DNA of 64,000 bases from Entamoeba invadens IP1 (lineage: Eukaryota > Evosea > Mastigamoebida > Endamoebidae). Positions 33,578 to 42,841 of this stretch are shown piece after piece. The position numbers and the translations under genes were made by a program. The notes below the pieces were generated by a model. It made no database searches, was not told the origin of the DNA, and was given only the letters and a program-made list of their open reading frames with translations. Numbering within the stretch: the stretch's first letter is position 1; every line of letters starts with the position of its first letter. The stretch spans positions 50,811 to 114,810 of the forward strand of contig NW_004440199.1 of the NCBI RefSeq assembly GCF_000330505.1, read 5' to 3'.

Positions 33578-33997
33578 ATGCAATCCATAGATATCAAACT
33601 TGGTGAACTTCTTTCATCGAGTACACAACTCCGACCTCCTCCCAATGAATTAAACACGTTAGTGAGGTGTTTTATTCAAGAATCTTTCAATCTATTTCAA
33701 CGGGGTATATCTCAGCGGACGTTCGTCTGTGTTTCGTTCAGTTTTCTGACAACCGACATTTTCGCTCCGCTTGATAATGACATCAACAAAGGATTTTGGC
33801 GTTTCGCGTATGAAGAACTTGGCTATGAAAAATACGTCAATGTCGCTTATGACCTCCGCACTTCCCTTCTCGAACATTCAGAATACTCAATTGTGGTCCT
33901 TCGCTTTTTAATACTTTTTGAACGATTATTAGTCAGTGGAGAGTCCTTGTCTTCCATTCAAAAGTACTTTGTCACAGTCTTTCCCAAATCACAGTAA
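33578..33997 (+). CDS. hypothetical protein, 139 aa
   Basis: I do not recognise this protein. It is an open frame of normal host-like codon use and composition (MQSIDIKLGELLSSSTQ...), rich in aromatic and aliphatic residues and predicted mostly helical, with no signal peptide, Cys cluster or nucleotide-binding motif. A hydrophobic stretch near residues 103-120 (YSIVVLRFLILFERLLV) could be a buried helix or a single membrane segment. It lies 222 bp after the PF13359-like transposon. Codon use is better balanced than in the surrounding DNA, which supports a real gene. Confidence 0.6.
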   Translation: MQSIDIKLGELLSSSTQLRPPPNELNTLVRCFIQESFNLFQRGISQRTFVCVSFSFLTTDIFAPLDNDINKGFWRFAYEELGYEKYVNVAYDLRTSLLEHSEYSIVVLRFLILFERLLVSGESLSSIQKYFVTVFPKSQ

Positions 33998-34384
33998 TTT
34001 GTAACTTGTAATTTGTTGTTTAACTTTTTGAGTTAAAATGACTGCACTTAGAATATCAACGTGAACCTTTATATAATTAATTTATTTATTATTATAATTT
34101 AATTGAAAAGAAAAGGCTCTTGTTCTTTTCTCAAGAGTCATAGTTCAATAGTCAAATTACTATTAACTAATTGTTATTTATTATTTATTATTTATTATTT
34201 ATTATTTATTATTATTATTACTCTTAACTAGTTATTATTTATTATTACTAACTAAATATTAAATATTTATTATTCTTAACTATATATTACTAGTAACCAG
34301 TTAACACTAGTAAATTAATTACTAATTAACTAATCAACTTGATGAGTGTATTGAAAGTAACAGAGAACCAATGAGATGATTGAA
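33998..34384. other. spacer with low-complexity repeat
   Basis: The spacer lies between convergent genes. It holds the TTATTTA repeat at 34174-34220 and several taactagtta-type short palindromes; no gene is seen. Confidence 0.5.
34174..34220. repeat. (TTATTTA)5 (TTA)4 tandem repeat
   Basis: Five tandem copies of the heptamer TTATTTA pass into four copies of TTA. It is a simple AT repeat in a convergent intergenic spacer. Confidence 0.9.
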
Positions 34385-34984
34385 TTAAAGTGTGAAGGCA
34401 AGGAACAAGAGTGCGAGAAGTGAAAAAGAGACAGCGCTGTCGTTGTTATTATCTGGATGTCTCTTATCATACCCATCTTCTTTAGTTAAGATATTACGAG
34501 TTGAATTAATTGAGATACAGGCGTTGTATTCATAACTAACGGTCTCCTTTGGAGTGTTACCACACTTAGTATTGCCTATGTAAGTGTATTTAGTCACAGC
34601 AATTTTGGTTAATTCATACTTCACGGAATCTTTTTTGTTAGTCGAAGGAACGCATTCGGCCATGTAATAAGTTGTCACCGGAAGACTGTTTTGTATGACG
34701 TTTTCACAGACGGAATTCTCATAGTAAGTGTCATTGAAATCATAGACGGGAATGTGATCTCCAAAAGTGTAAGTGTTAGCTGGAACAGTCACTGCTGTGA
34801 GGTCATCATCATTGCAACTGGACCCTTCAGAAAGAGTCACTGCAGAATTTGAAATGCCAAATTTGTGACATTTGGCGCTGTAATAGTAACACTCCCCAGA
34901 CTTGTAGGCACGATAGACCTTCGAATTGACGGCTTCAAAAATGTATTGACTTGACGCTAAGGCGATTAGTGTGAGAAACAACAT
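34385..34984 (-). CDS. secreted or GPI-anchored surface protein, 199 aa
   Basis: The protein starts with a signal peptide (MLFLTLIALASSQ) and ends with a hydrophobic tail (VSFSLLALLFLAFTL) preceded by a short polar stretch of Asn/Asp/Ser, the arrangement of a GPI-attachment signal. The mature part has at least seven Cys (for example GECYYYSAKC, GSSCND, MAECVP, NTKCGN, YNACIS) and several potential N-glycosylation sites (NDT, NST). I cannot assign a named family; Entamoeba genomes carry many small Cys-containing surface proteins of this kind. No intron is needed, and the upstream DNA is AT-rich. Confidence 0.7.
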   Translation of the reverse strand: MLFLTLIALASSQYIFEAVNSKVYRAYKSGECYYYSAKCHKFGISNSAVTLSEGSSCNDDDLTAVTVPANTYTFGDHIPVYDFNDTYYENSVCENVIQNSLPVTTYYMAECVPSTNKKDSVKYELTKIAVTKYTYIGNTKCGNTPKETVSYEYNACISINSTRNILTKEDGYDKRHPDNNNDSAVSFSLLALLFLAFTL

Positions 34985-35959
34985 CTCTTATGTATTCAGT
35001 TGTTGAACACTTCTATTTATATGAAATTGTAAATTTGCAAAATTTTTCTTTCAAATTTCTTGTTGTTTTCTATGTTTTTGTTTATTATAATAATAATTAT
35101 AATAATAATTATAATTCCTGTCTTGTTACTCTTATTCACTAAAAGGGGAAATTCTTTTGGTGTGTTCTTTTTTTCTATCGCAAACATCGGGATCGTTGCG
35201 ACAAAAATATGGTGGGAATATAAATAACATTTCGGTTTCGACAAATATGGCTTATATATTAATATACTTAATTATATAATAATTATTATATAATTCAAAA
35301 TAGTTTCATTATAGTTCTTTTTAATTCAATTGTTGAAAAAAAGTTGTAAAAAGTAAAACAATTGTTTTACATTTTATTTTGAATTCGTTTTTGTAATTTG
35401 TAAGAAAAACATGATTTAATAGTTATTATATATAGAACTTTTATTATTGAATTTTAGTACTTTGTTTTGGTAATAAACAAAATTAAAATGAGTTCTATTA
35501 ATATCAATGATAATACACATTTAAATTGTTATTTTATTATAAATTATAGTATTGTTTTATGAATCTAGTAACAAATTTATTGATATTAATTATTATTAAT
35601 TCAAAATAGTTCTGTCAAAGAATAAACAATGATTCTAAAATAACTTAATTATTAATTAATATATACAATTATTAATATATAGTTAATGAAAATGGGACTA
35701 TCAATAGTATAAATATAGCATTTAAAGTCATGAATTCATAACGACAGATCCCAGAAAAACATACTCTCACAGAAAAACAGACCGGCATAGAATAATTTAT
35801 AATATATTATAGTTTTTTTGTTTTTTGTCTTTTTTTTCAAAATTTTTATTGAAAAAACTATTAAATAGTTTTCAGAAACCATTTTTATAGTTTGCCGGTC
35901 GGTTTTTCCAGGGTCTGTAATAAAAATACTAAAAATAAATTAGAGTTTCATTCACCGTC
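34985..35959. other. AT-rich intergenic DNA with a hairpin MITE candidate
   Basis: No coding sequence is seen. Positions 35744-35918 form an imperfect inverted repeat described separately; 35080-35120 is an (ATAATA)n-like low-complexity run. Confidence 0.5.
35744..35918. mobile_element. ~175-bp hairpin MITE candidate
   Basis: The left arm acagatcccagaaaaac ... gaccggcat pairs with the right arm, whose complement reads acagaccctggaaaaaccga then ccggc. The match is imperfect but extends over about 45 bp including a spacer of different length. No clear target duplication is visible, so this could equally be an old hairpin. Confidence 0.45.
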
Positions 35960-37375
35960 CTAGTCTGACGTCATTTTTTTTCTTTCTGAGAAAAAAAGGA
36001 TTTGACTTTCTGTGTACAAATGTATCACTGCATTTTGGAGTAAAAAAGGTTCTCCATCAGATTGGAATGGCAGAACGAAATTTGGTTTAATTGTCAATAC
36101 AATGTCTTTTGCTCTTGCCAGGAGTGTCGGTTTCGCCATTCCGACCGAGACGCTTCCCATTTCCAACGATCCTTTGATGTAAAATATTTCAATTATTCCG
36201 TCGTCCATCTTTTGTGCTTCTTCCGAACTTTTTAATAGTCTTTGTCCTCCATAACACGTAACGCTCGACATGAATACTAAACAGTCCATTGGAGGTAACT
36301 CAACATCCTCTCCGTCGAGTTCTAACAACACTTTAGTATCGATGTCCAAGCAATAATTGTCGAGTAACGCTGTTGAGCTGAGCGCGTATCGACACTTGTT
36401 GAGAAAAGGTCCACTCGGTCCATAGCTCCGACTCTCTGAAAATTTCTGTGCTACTGCTCCGTCCATTCCGACACTCAAATAATTCGTAAATCTCCGGAAA
36501 TCTCTGAATTCCTCATTCTTCCCGAACTTGTAATTCGAAACTTGAAGGACCCAGCGGTCTACAAATTCAGTCGGTAACTTCAATACTTCGCGGAGAGCAG
36601 ACAGACCGTTCTCTTCAATCGTATCTAAAATCTCATCAGGAGTAAATCCTAACGACCGACTTAAGTCATTCCCTGTGCCATATGGAAGAATTAAGTACTT
36701 TTGATATGGGCCAAAGTGATCGATAGAGGCCTCTATCGATCCGTCACCTCCACATACTATGACAACGAGATTGTTGTCAATCTTATCTGAGATTGAAGAA
36801 CCATTAATATAGTTTCCAAACCTATTAGCAGCAAAGTCAATGTTTTGAATCAGAACGAATTGAGAGGTAGAAAAGTACTTCTCGAATAAAGAGGACACGC
36901 GTTTGGCTCGTGACCCTCCCGAGTTTTCATTGACGACGAAAATCAGCGGAGTTTGTGATTCTCGTTGAATTACAACGTCTTGGCGGATATCAGAAGGGTG
37001 GACTAAGTACTTTGAAAGACCAAGTTTGTCGCGGGGGCATCGCAGTACCGAGATCGGAAGAGTCGCCGATACACAAGTGCTATGGAACTGGTCCTCACAA
37101 TAAATGCAGTGATAACCCACACTTTGTTGGTTAGGTTGGATAACTTTCCCGCAGACCGAGCATCTTCCCCGGGATGTGGAGACGAGATAATGAGTGTAAA
37201 AGTCAACAGGGAGGGAAGCCTGTCTACAAAGAGGTGGTGAACATAATGTGCACTTTTCATGGAAATATAACGTACATTTTGTGCACTTCATGAGCGGACC
37301 TGACATTTTGCGACATACACTGCACAATCCTTTCTCATTTGTTGGAATAAGATTGTGATAATACGGAGTTTCCAT
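35960..37375 (-). CDS. diacylglycerol kinase with N-terminal zinc-binding domains
   Basis: The 471-aa protein converts diacylglycerol to phosphatidic acid with ATP. Two cysteine/histidine-rich C1-like units occupy residues 18-50 (CSVCRKM...CTKCTLYFHEKC) and 72-113 (CSVCGKV...CIYCEDQFHSTC). The catalytic domain starts with VNENSGGSRAKR (148-159), continues with VCGGDGSIEASI (208-217), the ATP-binding GGDGS signature, and LPYGTGNDLSR (230-240). An accessory DAGKa domain follows (KFGKNEEFRDFRRFTNYLSVGMDGAVA). Domain order is normal for a compact, type III-like DGK without EF hands or PH domain. It is probably cytosolic with recruitment to membrane. No intron is needed. Confidence 0.88.
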   Translation of the reverse strand: METPYYHNLIPTNEKGLCSVCRKMSGPLMKCTKCTLYFHEKCTLCSPPLCRQASLPVDFYTHYLVSTSRGRCSVCGKVIQPNQQSVGYHCIYCEDQFHSTCVSATLPISVLRCPRDKLGLSKYLVHPSDIRQDVVIQRESQTPLIFVVNENSGGSRAKRVSSLFEKYFSTSQFVLIQNIDFAANRFGNYINGSSISDKIDNNLVVIVCGGDGSIEASIDHFGPYQKYLILPYGTGNDLSRSLGFTPDEILDTIEENGLSALREVLKLPTEFVDRWVLQVSNYKFGKNEEFRDFRRFTNYLSVGMDGAVAQKFSESRSYGPSGPFLNKCRYALSSTALLDNYCLDIDTKVLLELDGEDVELPPMDCLVFMSSVTCYGGQRLLKSSEEAQKMDDGIIEIFYIKGSLEMGSVSVGMAKPTLLARAKDIVLTIKPNFVLPFQSDGEPFLLQNAVIHLYTESQILFFSERKKMTSD

Positions 37376-37524
37376 CGGAAAGAGTGGTCCACACTTGACG
37401 TCAATTGAGAAACTAGTATTTTATTAATTGTTTACTAATAATAATAGATAAATAAGTAATTTCATATCCAAAATTGACCCAAACAAGATCGTGCAATAGT
37501 ATAGTTTAATATTTATAAAAAAAA

Positions 37525-37887
37525 CTATTTAGTAATAATTATCTGAAAAACAGAGTGAAATTCACTCAATTTGCGAAATTGAATATGGCGGAATGAACAA
37601 ACATAACAGGGAGAAAAAACAGAGGACTTGCAGTAGTCGTGGAAGGTTTGGTGGCAAAGAGAACATTCCACGATATGGGCCTTGTCAATCTCAAGACCAC
37701 ACCAACAGCAAGTTTGACCACTCTGGAAAGACTGTGGAACTTCAAAGTTATGAAGTGTTCTGAGTAAATTCATGCTGTTCAATACTAGTTTTGAGGAAAC
37801 CAGAACGTCTTGTTGTGATGAATCACTCATCTTGTACATATCAGTTGACGACTTTCTCATGAGAAAAGAAATCGACAAAGTGGACAT
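37525..37887 (-). CDS. small PHD/C1-like zinc-binding protein, 120 aa
   Basis: The central part has a C4HC3-like ligand series, CCWCGLEIDKAHIVECSLC then HQTFHDYC and SPCYVC, consistent with a PHD or extended C1 domain. The rest has no recognisable domain. It lies just upstream of the DGK gene, on the same strand, and the DGK also begins with Cys-rich units, so it might be a related duplicate or a misjoined part of the same locus, but I found no GTTTGTT...TAG intron linking the two. ATG at 37887 is taken as start; a Met at 37830 (MSDSSQQD) is also possible. Confidence 0.6.
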   Translation of the reverse strand: MSTLSISFLMRKSSTDMYKMSDSSQQDVLVSSKLVLNSMNLLRTLHNFEVPQSFQSGQTCCWCGLEIDKAHIVECSLCHQTFHDYCKSSVFSPCYVCSFRHIQFRKLSEFHSVFQIIITK

Positions 37888-38091
37888 ACAAAGCGAAAAA
37901 AAAAGTCAACCCACAAAATAATAATTATAACGGACGTTTTTATAAATAAAAAAAATTAATTAAAAATTAAAAACGCACTTATAAAAAAATTGATGAAATG
38001 ATGTCAGTAAAAATCCACATCCACCTTGTTTCTTTCACCAAGTTGTAATAAACAGTCAAACAAAAAGGAAATACAGGAGAACAATGAATAA

Positions 38092-38993
38092 TTACGCTTT
38101 GGCAAGGATCTGATCAAGTGTTTCTTTCTTTTCAACAAGCATTTTGTAAACCTGTTTCATGTTAGCAACGCTGACGCCACACGTTGCGGCTATTCTCATC
38201 TCGAGGTCTTGGTTGAGCATTCCTTGGTTCTCTGCGACGTAACAAATAGCGACAGCAGCAATTGTGGCTGGCTTTTTCCCGTCTAATATCTTTTTCGCAA
38301 GCTCGGATATTTCCTGGCACTTAATGGTCAACTGGCCGACCTTAATCTCCCGGCAATAATTTTCTATCATCGCCTCAAAGTTGTCTGAAGTTGACTTCTT
38401 GAGGACTCGCGAGATCCACTTGTAGTTCTTCATGACCTCGCTGTCGATCCAACCAAGTTGCTTAGCTATAACAACAGAAGAGAAGCCGCAGTTCTCTTCT
38501 TTGCAAACCATCATCACAACCCCTTCGATGATCTTCTTCTTATTCTTCCCATGTATTTCTGCTGCGTGTAAAGTGTAGAGCTCTTGTACAAATTTCATTG
38601 CGTGGTCCGTTTGTGATTGTGACAGCGAAATTTTCTGGAAGTAGTCATTGAACTCACGACGGAACTCATTCATCTTCGAGTTCTGAGCACTTGTTTGTTG
38701 CGAGGTCGACGCACATCCTTTTAACATGGAAGCAGTGTCCTGTCCTGCTGTGGCGTAGAAAAGTCGATTTCGGGAATTATCACCACTAACCGTCACTTCG
38801 GTGCCAATACAAACACATCCAACAACTCAACAAACTCAAATGACCTCCACTCCTGACCTTCGTCGAGAACTTTGTCAATAACACGCCCACAATACACACA
38901 ATATATCTGACCGCGTTTGTGGTCCTCTTCCGGAACGCATTTACGATCTTTGTTGCGTGGATCTTCACACAAAACTACCTTTTGTCGTGACAT
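38092..38993 (-). CDS. transcription factor TFIIB, two exons
   Basis: TFIIB bridges TBP and RNA polymerase II. The first exon (38993-38836) encodes the zinc ribbon, with Cys9, Cys19 and the C-terminal pair of GQIYCVYCGRVIDKV, then the B-reader motif DEGQEWRSF. The frame appears to end there, but a 50-bp intron at 38786-38835 (gtttgttgag...cggttag, phase 2) restores EWRSFD|GDNSRNR. Exon 2 encodes two cyclin folds (residues about 90-280), with conserved LGKKPATIAAVAIC-like sequence written here as LDGKKPATIAAVAICYVAEN. CDS is complement(join(38092..38785,38836..38993)), 283 aa. The spacing between the first two zinc ligands is ten residues instead of two, which is unusual. Confidence 0.85.
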
Positions 38994-39582
38994 TCTACGT
39001 TTTAGAGTTTTTTTATCTCCAAAACAAAAAAGAAATAATGATATAGTTTAATTATAGTTTAATAATCATTTGTTTATAGTTGTTTCTATTTGGGTAAAAA
39101 CTTCTATTAAGTAATTAAATTTATTATAAATAAAAGTAAATTGTTATTCTATATAATTTAATTTAATTAACTATTGTTTATACAAAAACTTATGAAATGT
39201 AATATTTAAATCACTCAAATACATTTTTTGTTATTTATAAGTCTTCACCATTTTGTTTTTAACAATCGTGTTAATTTTTATCTTTAAATGTAAAGTTGGA
39301 AAACACAAAAAAAATAAAAAAAATGTTAACTTTATTCTATTATTTGTTTTTAATAACAAATAATAACAATATTTATTATAACTTCTAAAATAAAAAATAT
39401 ATTATAGATTAAATATATTATTAATTATAGTTCTATAACTATAATGCATTTAAATACATATATCGGAAGAAAAAAAATAAAAAAGATATTTAAACGCATA
39501 AAAAGACCAAAATCAAAAAAATTATAATCCTATAAAAAGAAATTGCGGTTCGAGACAAAGAAGAGGGTTTTTTCGAAAGCAA
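38994..39582. other. AT-rich divergent promoter region
   Basis: The segment separates the TFIIB start from the first of the clustered RRM genes. It should contain both promoters but shows no motif I can place with confidence. Confidence 0.45.
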
Positions 39583-39630
39583 ATGAATAGAAGAAAAAAC
39601 CACAACTCTTCAATTTTAAAACAAAAAGTT

Positions 39631-40302
39631 ATGAACGAGATATATGTGAGCAATTTATCTGAGTCTGTGACGAGCGAAGAGCTGTCGTCCTTTTTCTCGT
39701 CGTACTCACCAGTTACATGCAAAGTGAATGAAGTTGACGTTACCAAATATTTGCAGAAGGGTAAAGTCGAAGTGGAGAGTGTCGAAGAAGTCCAACACAT
39801 CCAACAACAAGTGAGTGGTCGAATCATCGAAGGGCATCGGCTTAAAATATCGCGCCCAATTTCAGACAAACTGAGTGAGACGACGTTAATTGTCACCCAT
39901 CTCCCATCAACATACACACAAGAACAGTTCGTTGACCTTTTTAAACCTTTCAAAACAACAAGCGTCCTCTTAGACCCTCCCAAACACAAAGCTGGTCAAT
40001 CCGCTGGTAATGCTAATTTGACTTTTAATGACAAGGAAAGTGCTCTGAAAGCACTTGATATGAACGGAAAAGAATTAGCCGGCAAAGTCCTCCGCGTCGT
40101 CGTCTCCGATCCATCCAAGTCTAATAAAAAGAAGCCTCAAAATCACCCGAAAAAAACTGAAAGTTCTGAAGACGAACAAATCCAACCAAAGAAAGAAAGA
40201 AAACATAAGTGCTTTATATGTAAATCTACGGGACATTTAACTAAAGAATGCCCAAATAAAGTGACTGAAAAAAAGACGAAAAAACACCAAAAAAAAGAGT
40301 AA
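39631..40302 (+). CDS. two-RRM protein with one zinc knuckle (paralogue A)
   Basis: I use the Met at 39631 (MNEIYVSNLSESVTSEEL) because the first RRM starts at once after it, as in the paralogue at 40560-41252; an in-frame Met at 39583 would add 16 basic residues. Two RRMs follow (about 1-75 and 85-160, with TTLIVTHLPSTYTQEQF), then a Lys/Pro-rich linker and the zinc knuckle CFICKSTGHLTKEC before a basic tail. RNA-binding is predicted; partners unknown. It is transcribed towards its neighbour at 40560-41252, so the two genes converge. Confidence 0.8.
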   Translation: MNEIYVSNLSESVTSEELSSFFSSYSPVTCKVNEVDVTKYLQKGKVEVESVEEVQHIQQQVSGRIIEGHRLKISRPISDKLSETTLIVTHLPSTYTQEQFVDLFKPFKTTSVLLDPPKHKAGQSAGNANLTFNDKESALKALDMNGKELAGKVLRVVVSDPSKSNKKKPQNHPKKTESSEDEQIQPKKERKHKCFICKSTGHLTKECPNKVTEKKTKKHQKKE

Positions 40303-40559
40303 GAAAGAGTGATTGAGTTTTATGTTGAATTTTTTAAAAAATTTTTAAAATATTTCAAAAAATTCAAAAAATACAAATCGTCCACTTGATTCACCATCTT
40401 CTGAGTAAAATAACACTGATTTTTTTTTTGAAATGAACGAATTTTGTGTTTTGAATTTTCAAAAAACGAAAAGCGTTCGTTTATGACAGGGAATTTGTGT
40501 CAGAAAGTGAACGAAATTGAATAAATAAAAAAAAGAGAAGACACTCATTAAACTCAATC

Positions 40560-41252
40560 TTATTTTTTCACGGACACGACGTATGGGCAATGATATTTCA
40601 TGTGCCCCGCCTCGCCACAAATGAAACATTTTTGCTCTGCTTTTTTCTTTTCTTCTTTAGCCTTCTGTTCTCTTTCCTTAGTAATTCGCGACTTCTTTGC
40701 CTCCTTTTCCTGCAATTTTTGTTCTTCGGCTTCGTGCAGGAAACGGATGTTCGTCCGAGCGACTGCTGTGTTTGAGATCTCAACTTTCACGACTTGAGAG
40801 CCCAATTCTTTCCCGTTCAATTTAGCGACGGCGTTCTCCGCTAATTCTCGAGTATGGTAGACAGCATAAGCAATCCCACGAAGATCACCAACGTGCTTCT
40901 CTTCGAAGGAAAGAGACACGGGGTTATATGGTTCAAAGAGCTTTGAAAACTTTTCGTGTGTGAAAGTCTCAGGAACGTTTCCAATAAAAAGTAGGGTTTT
41001 GTTTTTATCATCCGTCTTGTCGTATTTGACAGATATAACCCACCCCTTAAAGGATTTTCCATCTAATTCTTCGATGATTTTGGCTGCTACCTCGGGAGTC
41101 GGCGCCTCCACTGAACCCTTGTTGAAAAATTGATCATGAGAAAGACGGAGAAGACGGGCACTACTTGGCTTACACTCACTCATGAATGATGCTAGTGTTT
41201 CGTCAGTCGTGTCCTTCGGGATGTTCGATATTTGGATCGCACAGTATTTCAT
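40560..41252 (-). CDS. two-RRM protein with one zinc knuckle (paralogue B)
   Basis: This 230-aa protein has the same architecture as paralogues A and C: RRM 1 (MKYCAIQISNIPKDTTDETL), RRM 2 (KTLLFIGNVPETFTHEKFSKLFEPY), a charged coiled-coil-like linker rich in Glu, Lys and Arg, and the knuckle CFICGEAGHMKYHC at the end. Conserved RNP-like aromatic residues are partly replaced, so affinity may differ. Converges with paralogue A and diverges from paralogue C. Confidence 0.8.
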   Translation of the reverse strand: MKYCAIQISNIPKDTTDETLASFMSECKPSSARLLRLSHDQFFNKGSVEAPTPEVAAKIIEELDGKSFKGWVISVKYDKTDDKNKTLLFIGNVPETFTHEKFSKLFEPYNPVSLSFEEKHVGDLRGIAYAVYHTRELAENAVAKLNGKELGSQVVKVEISNTAVARTNIRFLHEAEEQKLQEKEAKKSRITKEREQKAKEEKKKAEQKCFICGEAGHMKYHCPYVVSVKK

Positions 41253-41824
41253 TCACACAGTCAATTTTCTTGTTCCTTTGCAATAAATAAAACCCTGTTA
41301 TTGCTTTTGAGTTCAATAGAAACAAAAATGTCTTTTTTTATTAATTGCTGTGTTTCATTTGCATTGTTTTTTAATTTTATGCACTTTTGGGAAACTAGTA
41401 ATATTTAACAAAATAAATTATATCAAGAATTATATAATAATTAGTAATTAATAATTAAAATATATTAACAATAACTAGAGTTAATTATAATGAAAAGAAG
41501 TTTGAAAATGGATTTTTAAACTATTATTTCTAATTCCATTTTTTATAAGTCATTTGATTATAATAAATTTATATAACAAATTCAATTATTTAAAAACAAT
41601 TAATAGTTTTAGTTTAATTATAATTATATATATTATACAATTAATAATATAACAACAACCAAAGACATCAAATAAATTATATCGGAATCTAATTGCTTTA
41701 TTATGACAGCAAATTCTATATAAAAATAAAAACAATTAAAAACGATCCGTTAAAAACAACATGTTTGACCCCAGAAGTGAACCCTAAAAAGAGTGAAGAG
41801 TGCATCACATCCACTAAAAAGCAA

Positions 41825-42739
41825 ATGGAAGGGTTCAGTCTTAAGATCACCAACTTGGACAAAACAGTGACATTAGACGACCTTAACGCGAAGATTCACC
41901 AATATAACTTTGATCCTGTCAGTGTGACTATTCGCACATGGTCGGCAGACAAAAGTTACGGGTATGGCAGAGTTTACACTCGTAACACGACAGAAGCGAA
42001 TCGGATTGTTACAGATATGAACGGGAAAGTAGTTGAAGGCAACGAACTTAAAGTAGTTATTCAGCACGATGACGTCAGTCAGACAATCGTGTACGTTGGA
42101 AACGTGCCAGTGATACTTGGAGAAGATGGATTTAAAGCACTCTTTGAACAGTACCGACCAAAAAATGTGGAATTTATTTTAACAAAGGCTGGCGATTCAA
42201 AAGGAATTGCTGACGTTGTTCTGAAGGATTACCTTTCTGTCTTGAACTTCGACGCTCGTTTTAATAACTACAAAATTGGAAACCAAAAGATAAGCTTCAA
42301 AGTCCCCAAATTGAAAAAAGCCAAAGTCGAGAAGATGGAAGAGGAGAGTGAGAGTCAAAAACAGCCTAAAGTGACTCCGATTGACGACGAAAATAAAGAA
42401 GATGATGACGAAGACAATGGTGGATTTGTGGATCCAGCGACTCTCGCAGACAAAGAAGAAAAGAAAGAAGAACTTCTCCAGCAAAGAAAGAAGGACAGAA
42501 AGTCACAACGAATCAAAATCGCGTATAACAAAGATAAGAGTGCCGCTAAAAAAGAGAAAAGAAAACAAATTGGATGTTTTATCTGCCAACAACAAGGCCA
42601 CACCTCACAGGACTGCCCATATAAAGACAAGAAAATACCAAAGAAGGCAGAAAAGAAGAGTAACAATAAGAAGGGCGAGAAAAGATCTGGTAAGAAAGGA
42701 AAAACGGCTCACAGCGACGATGGCGAGAGCAACGAATAA
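41825..42739 (+). CDS. two-RRM protein with one zinc knuckle (paralogue C)
   Basis: The 304-aa protein begins MEGFSLKITNLDKTVTLDDL at the first in-frame ATG. The frame stays open upstream to 41693 with sequence that looks partly coding but has no ATG, so a longer N-terminus would need a non-ATG start or a missed exon. RRM 1 covers about 3-80, RRM 2 about 85-165 (QTIVYVGNVPVILGEDGFKALFEQY), followed by a long acidic/basic linker and the knuckle CFICQQQGHTSQDC. The Lys-rich tail and nuclear-type charge suggest a nuclear or nucleolar role, which is inference. Confidence 0.75.
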   Translation: MEGFSLKITNLDKTVTLDDLNAKIHQYNFDPVSVTIRTWSADKSYGYGRVYTRNTTEANRIVTDMNGKVVEGNELKVVIQHDDVSQTIVYVGNVPVILGEDGFKALFEQYRPKNVEFILTKAGDSKGIADVVLKDYLSVLNFDARFNNYKIGNQKISFKVPKLKKAKVEKMEEESESQKQPKVTPIDDENKEDDDEDNGGFVDPATLADKEEKKEELLQQRKKDRKSQRIKIAYNKDKSAAKKEKRKQIGCFICQQQGHTSQDCPYKDKKIPKKAEKKSNNKKGEKRSGKKGKTAHSDDGESNE

Positions 42740-42841
42740 TTGATTTTAGATTGAGTACTTCTGTGTCGTTGTCAAACTTGAAATAAAAATACGATTAACT
42801 GGGCACTGATAAGAAGCGCATTACAACAGCGACAAACAGTG

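Noticed and set aside
34174..34220. Possible CRISPR-like or satellite array
   Set aside because: Simple AT heptamer repeat without spacers; ordinary low-complexity DNA.
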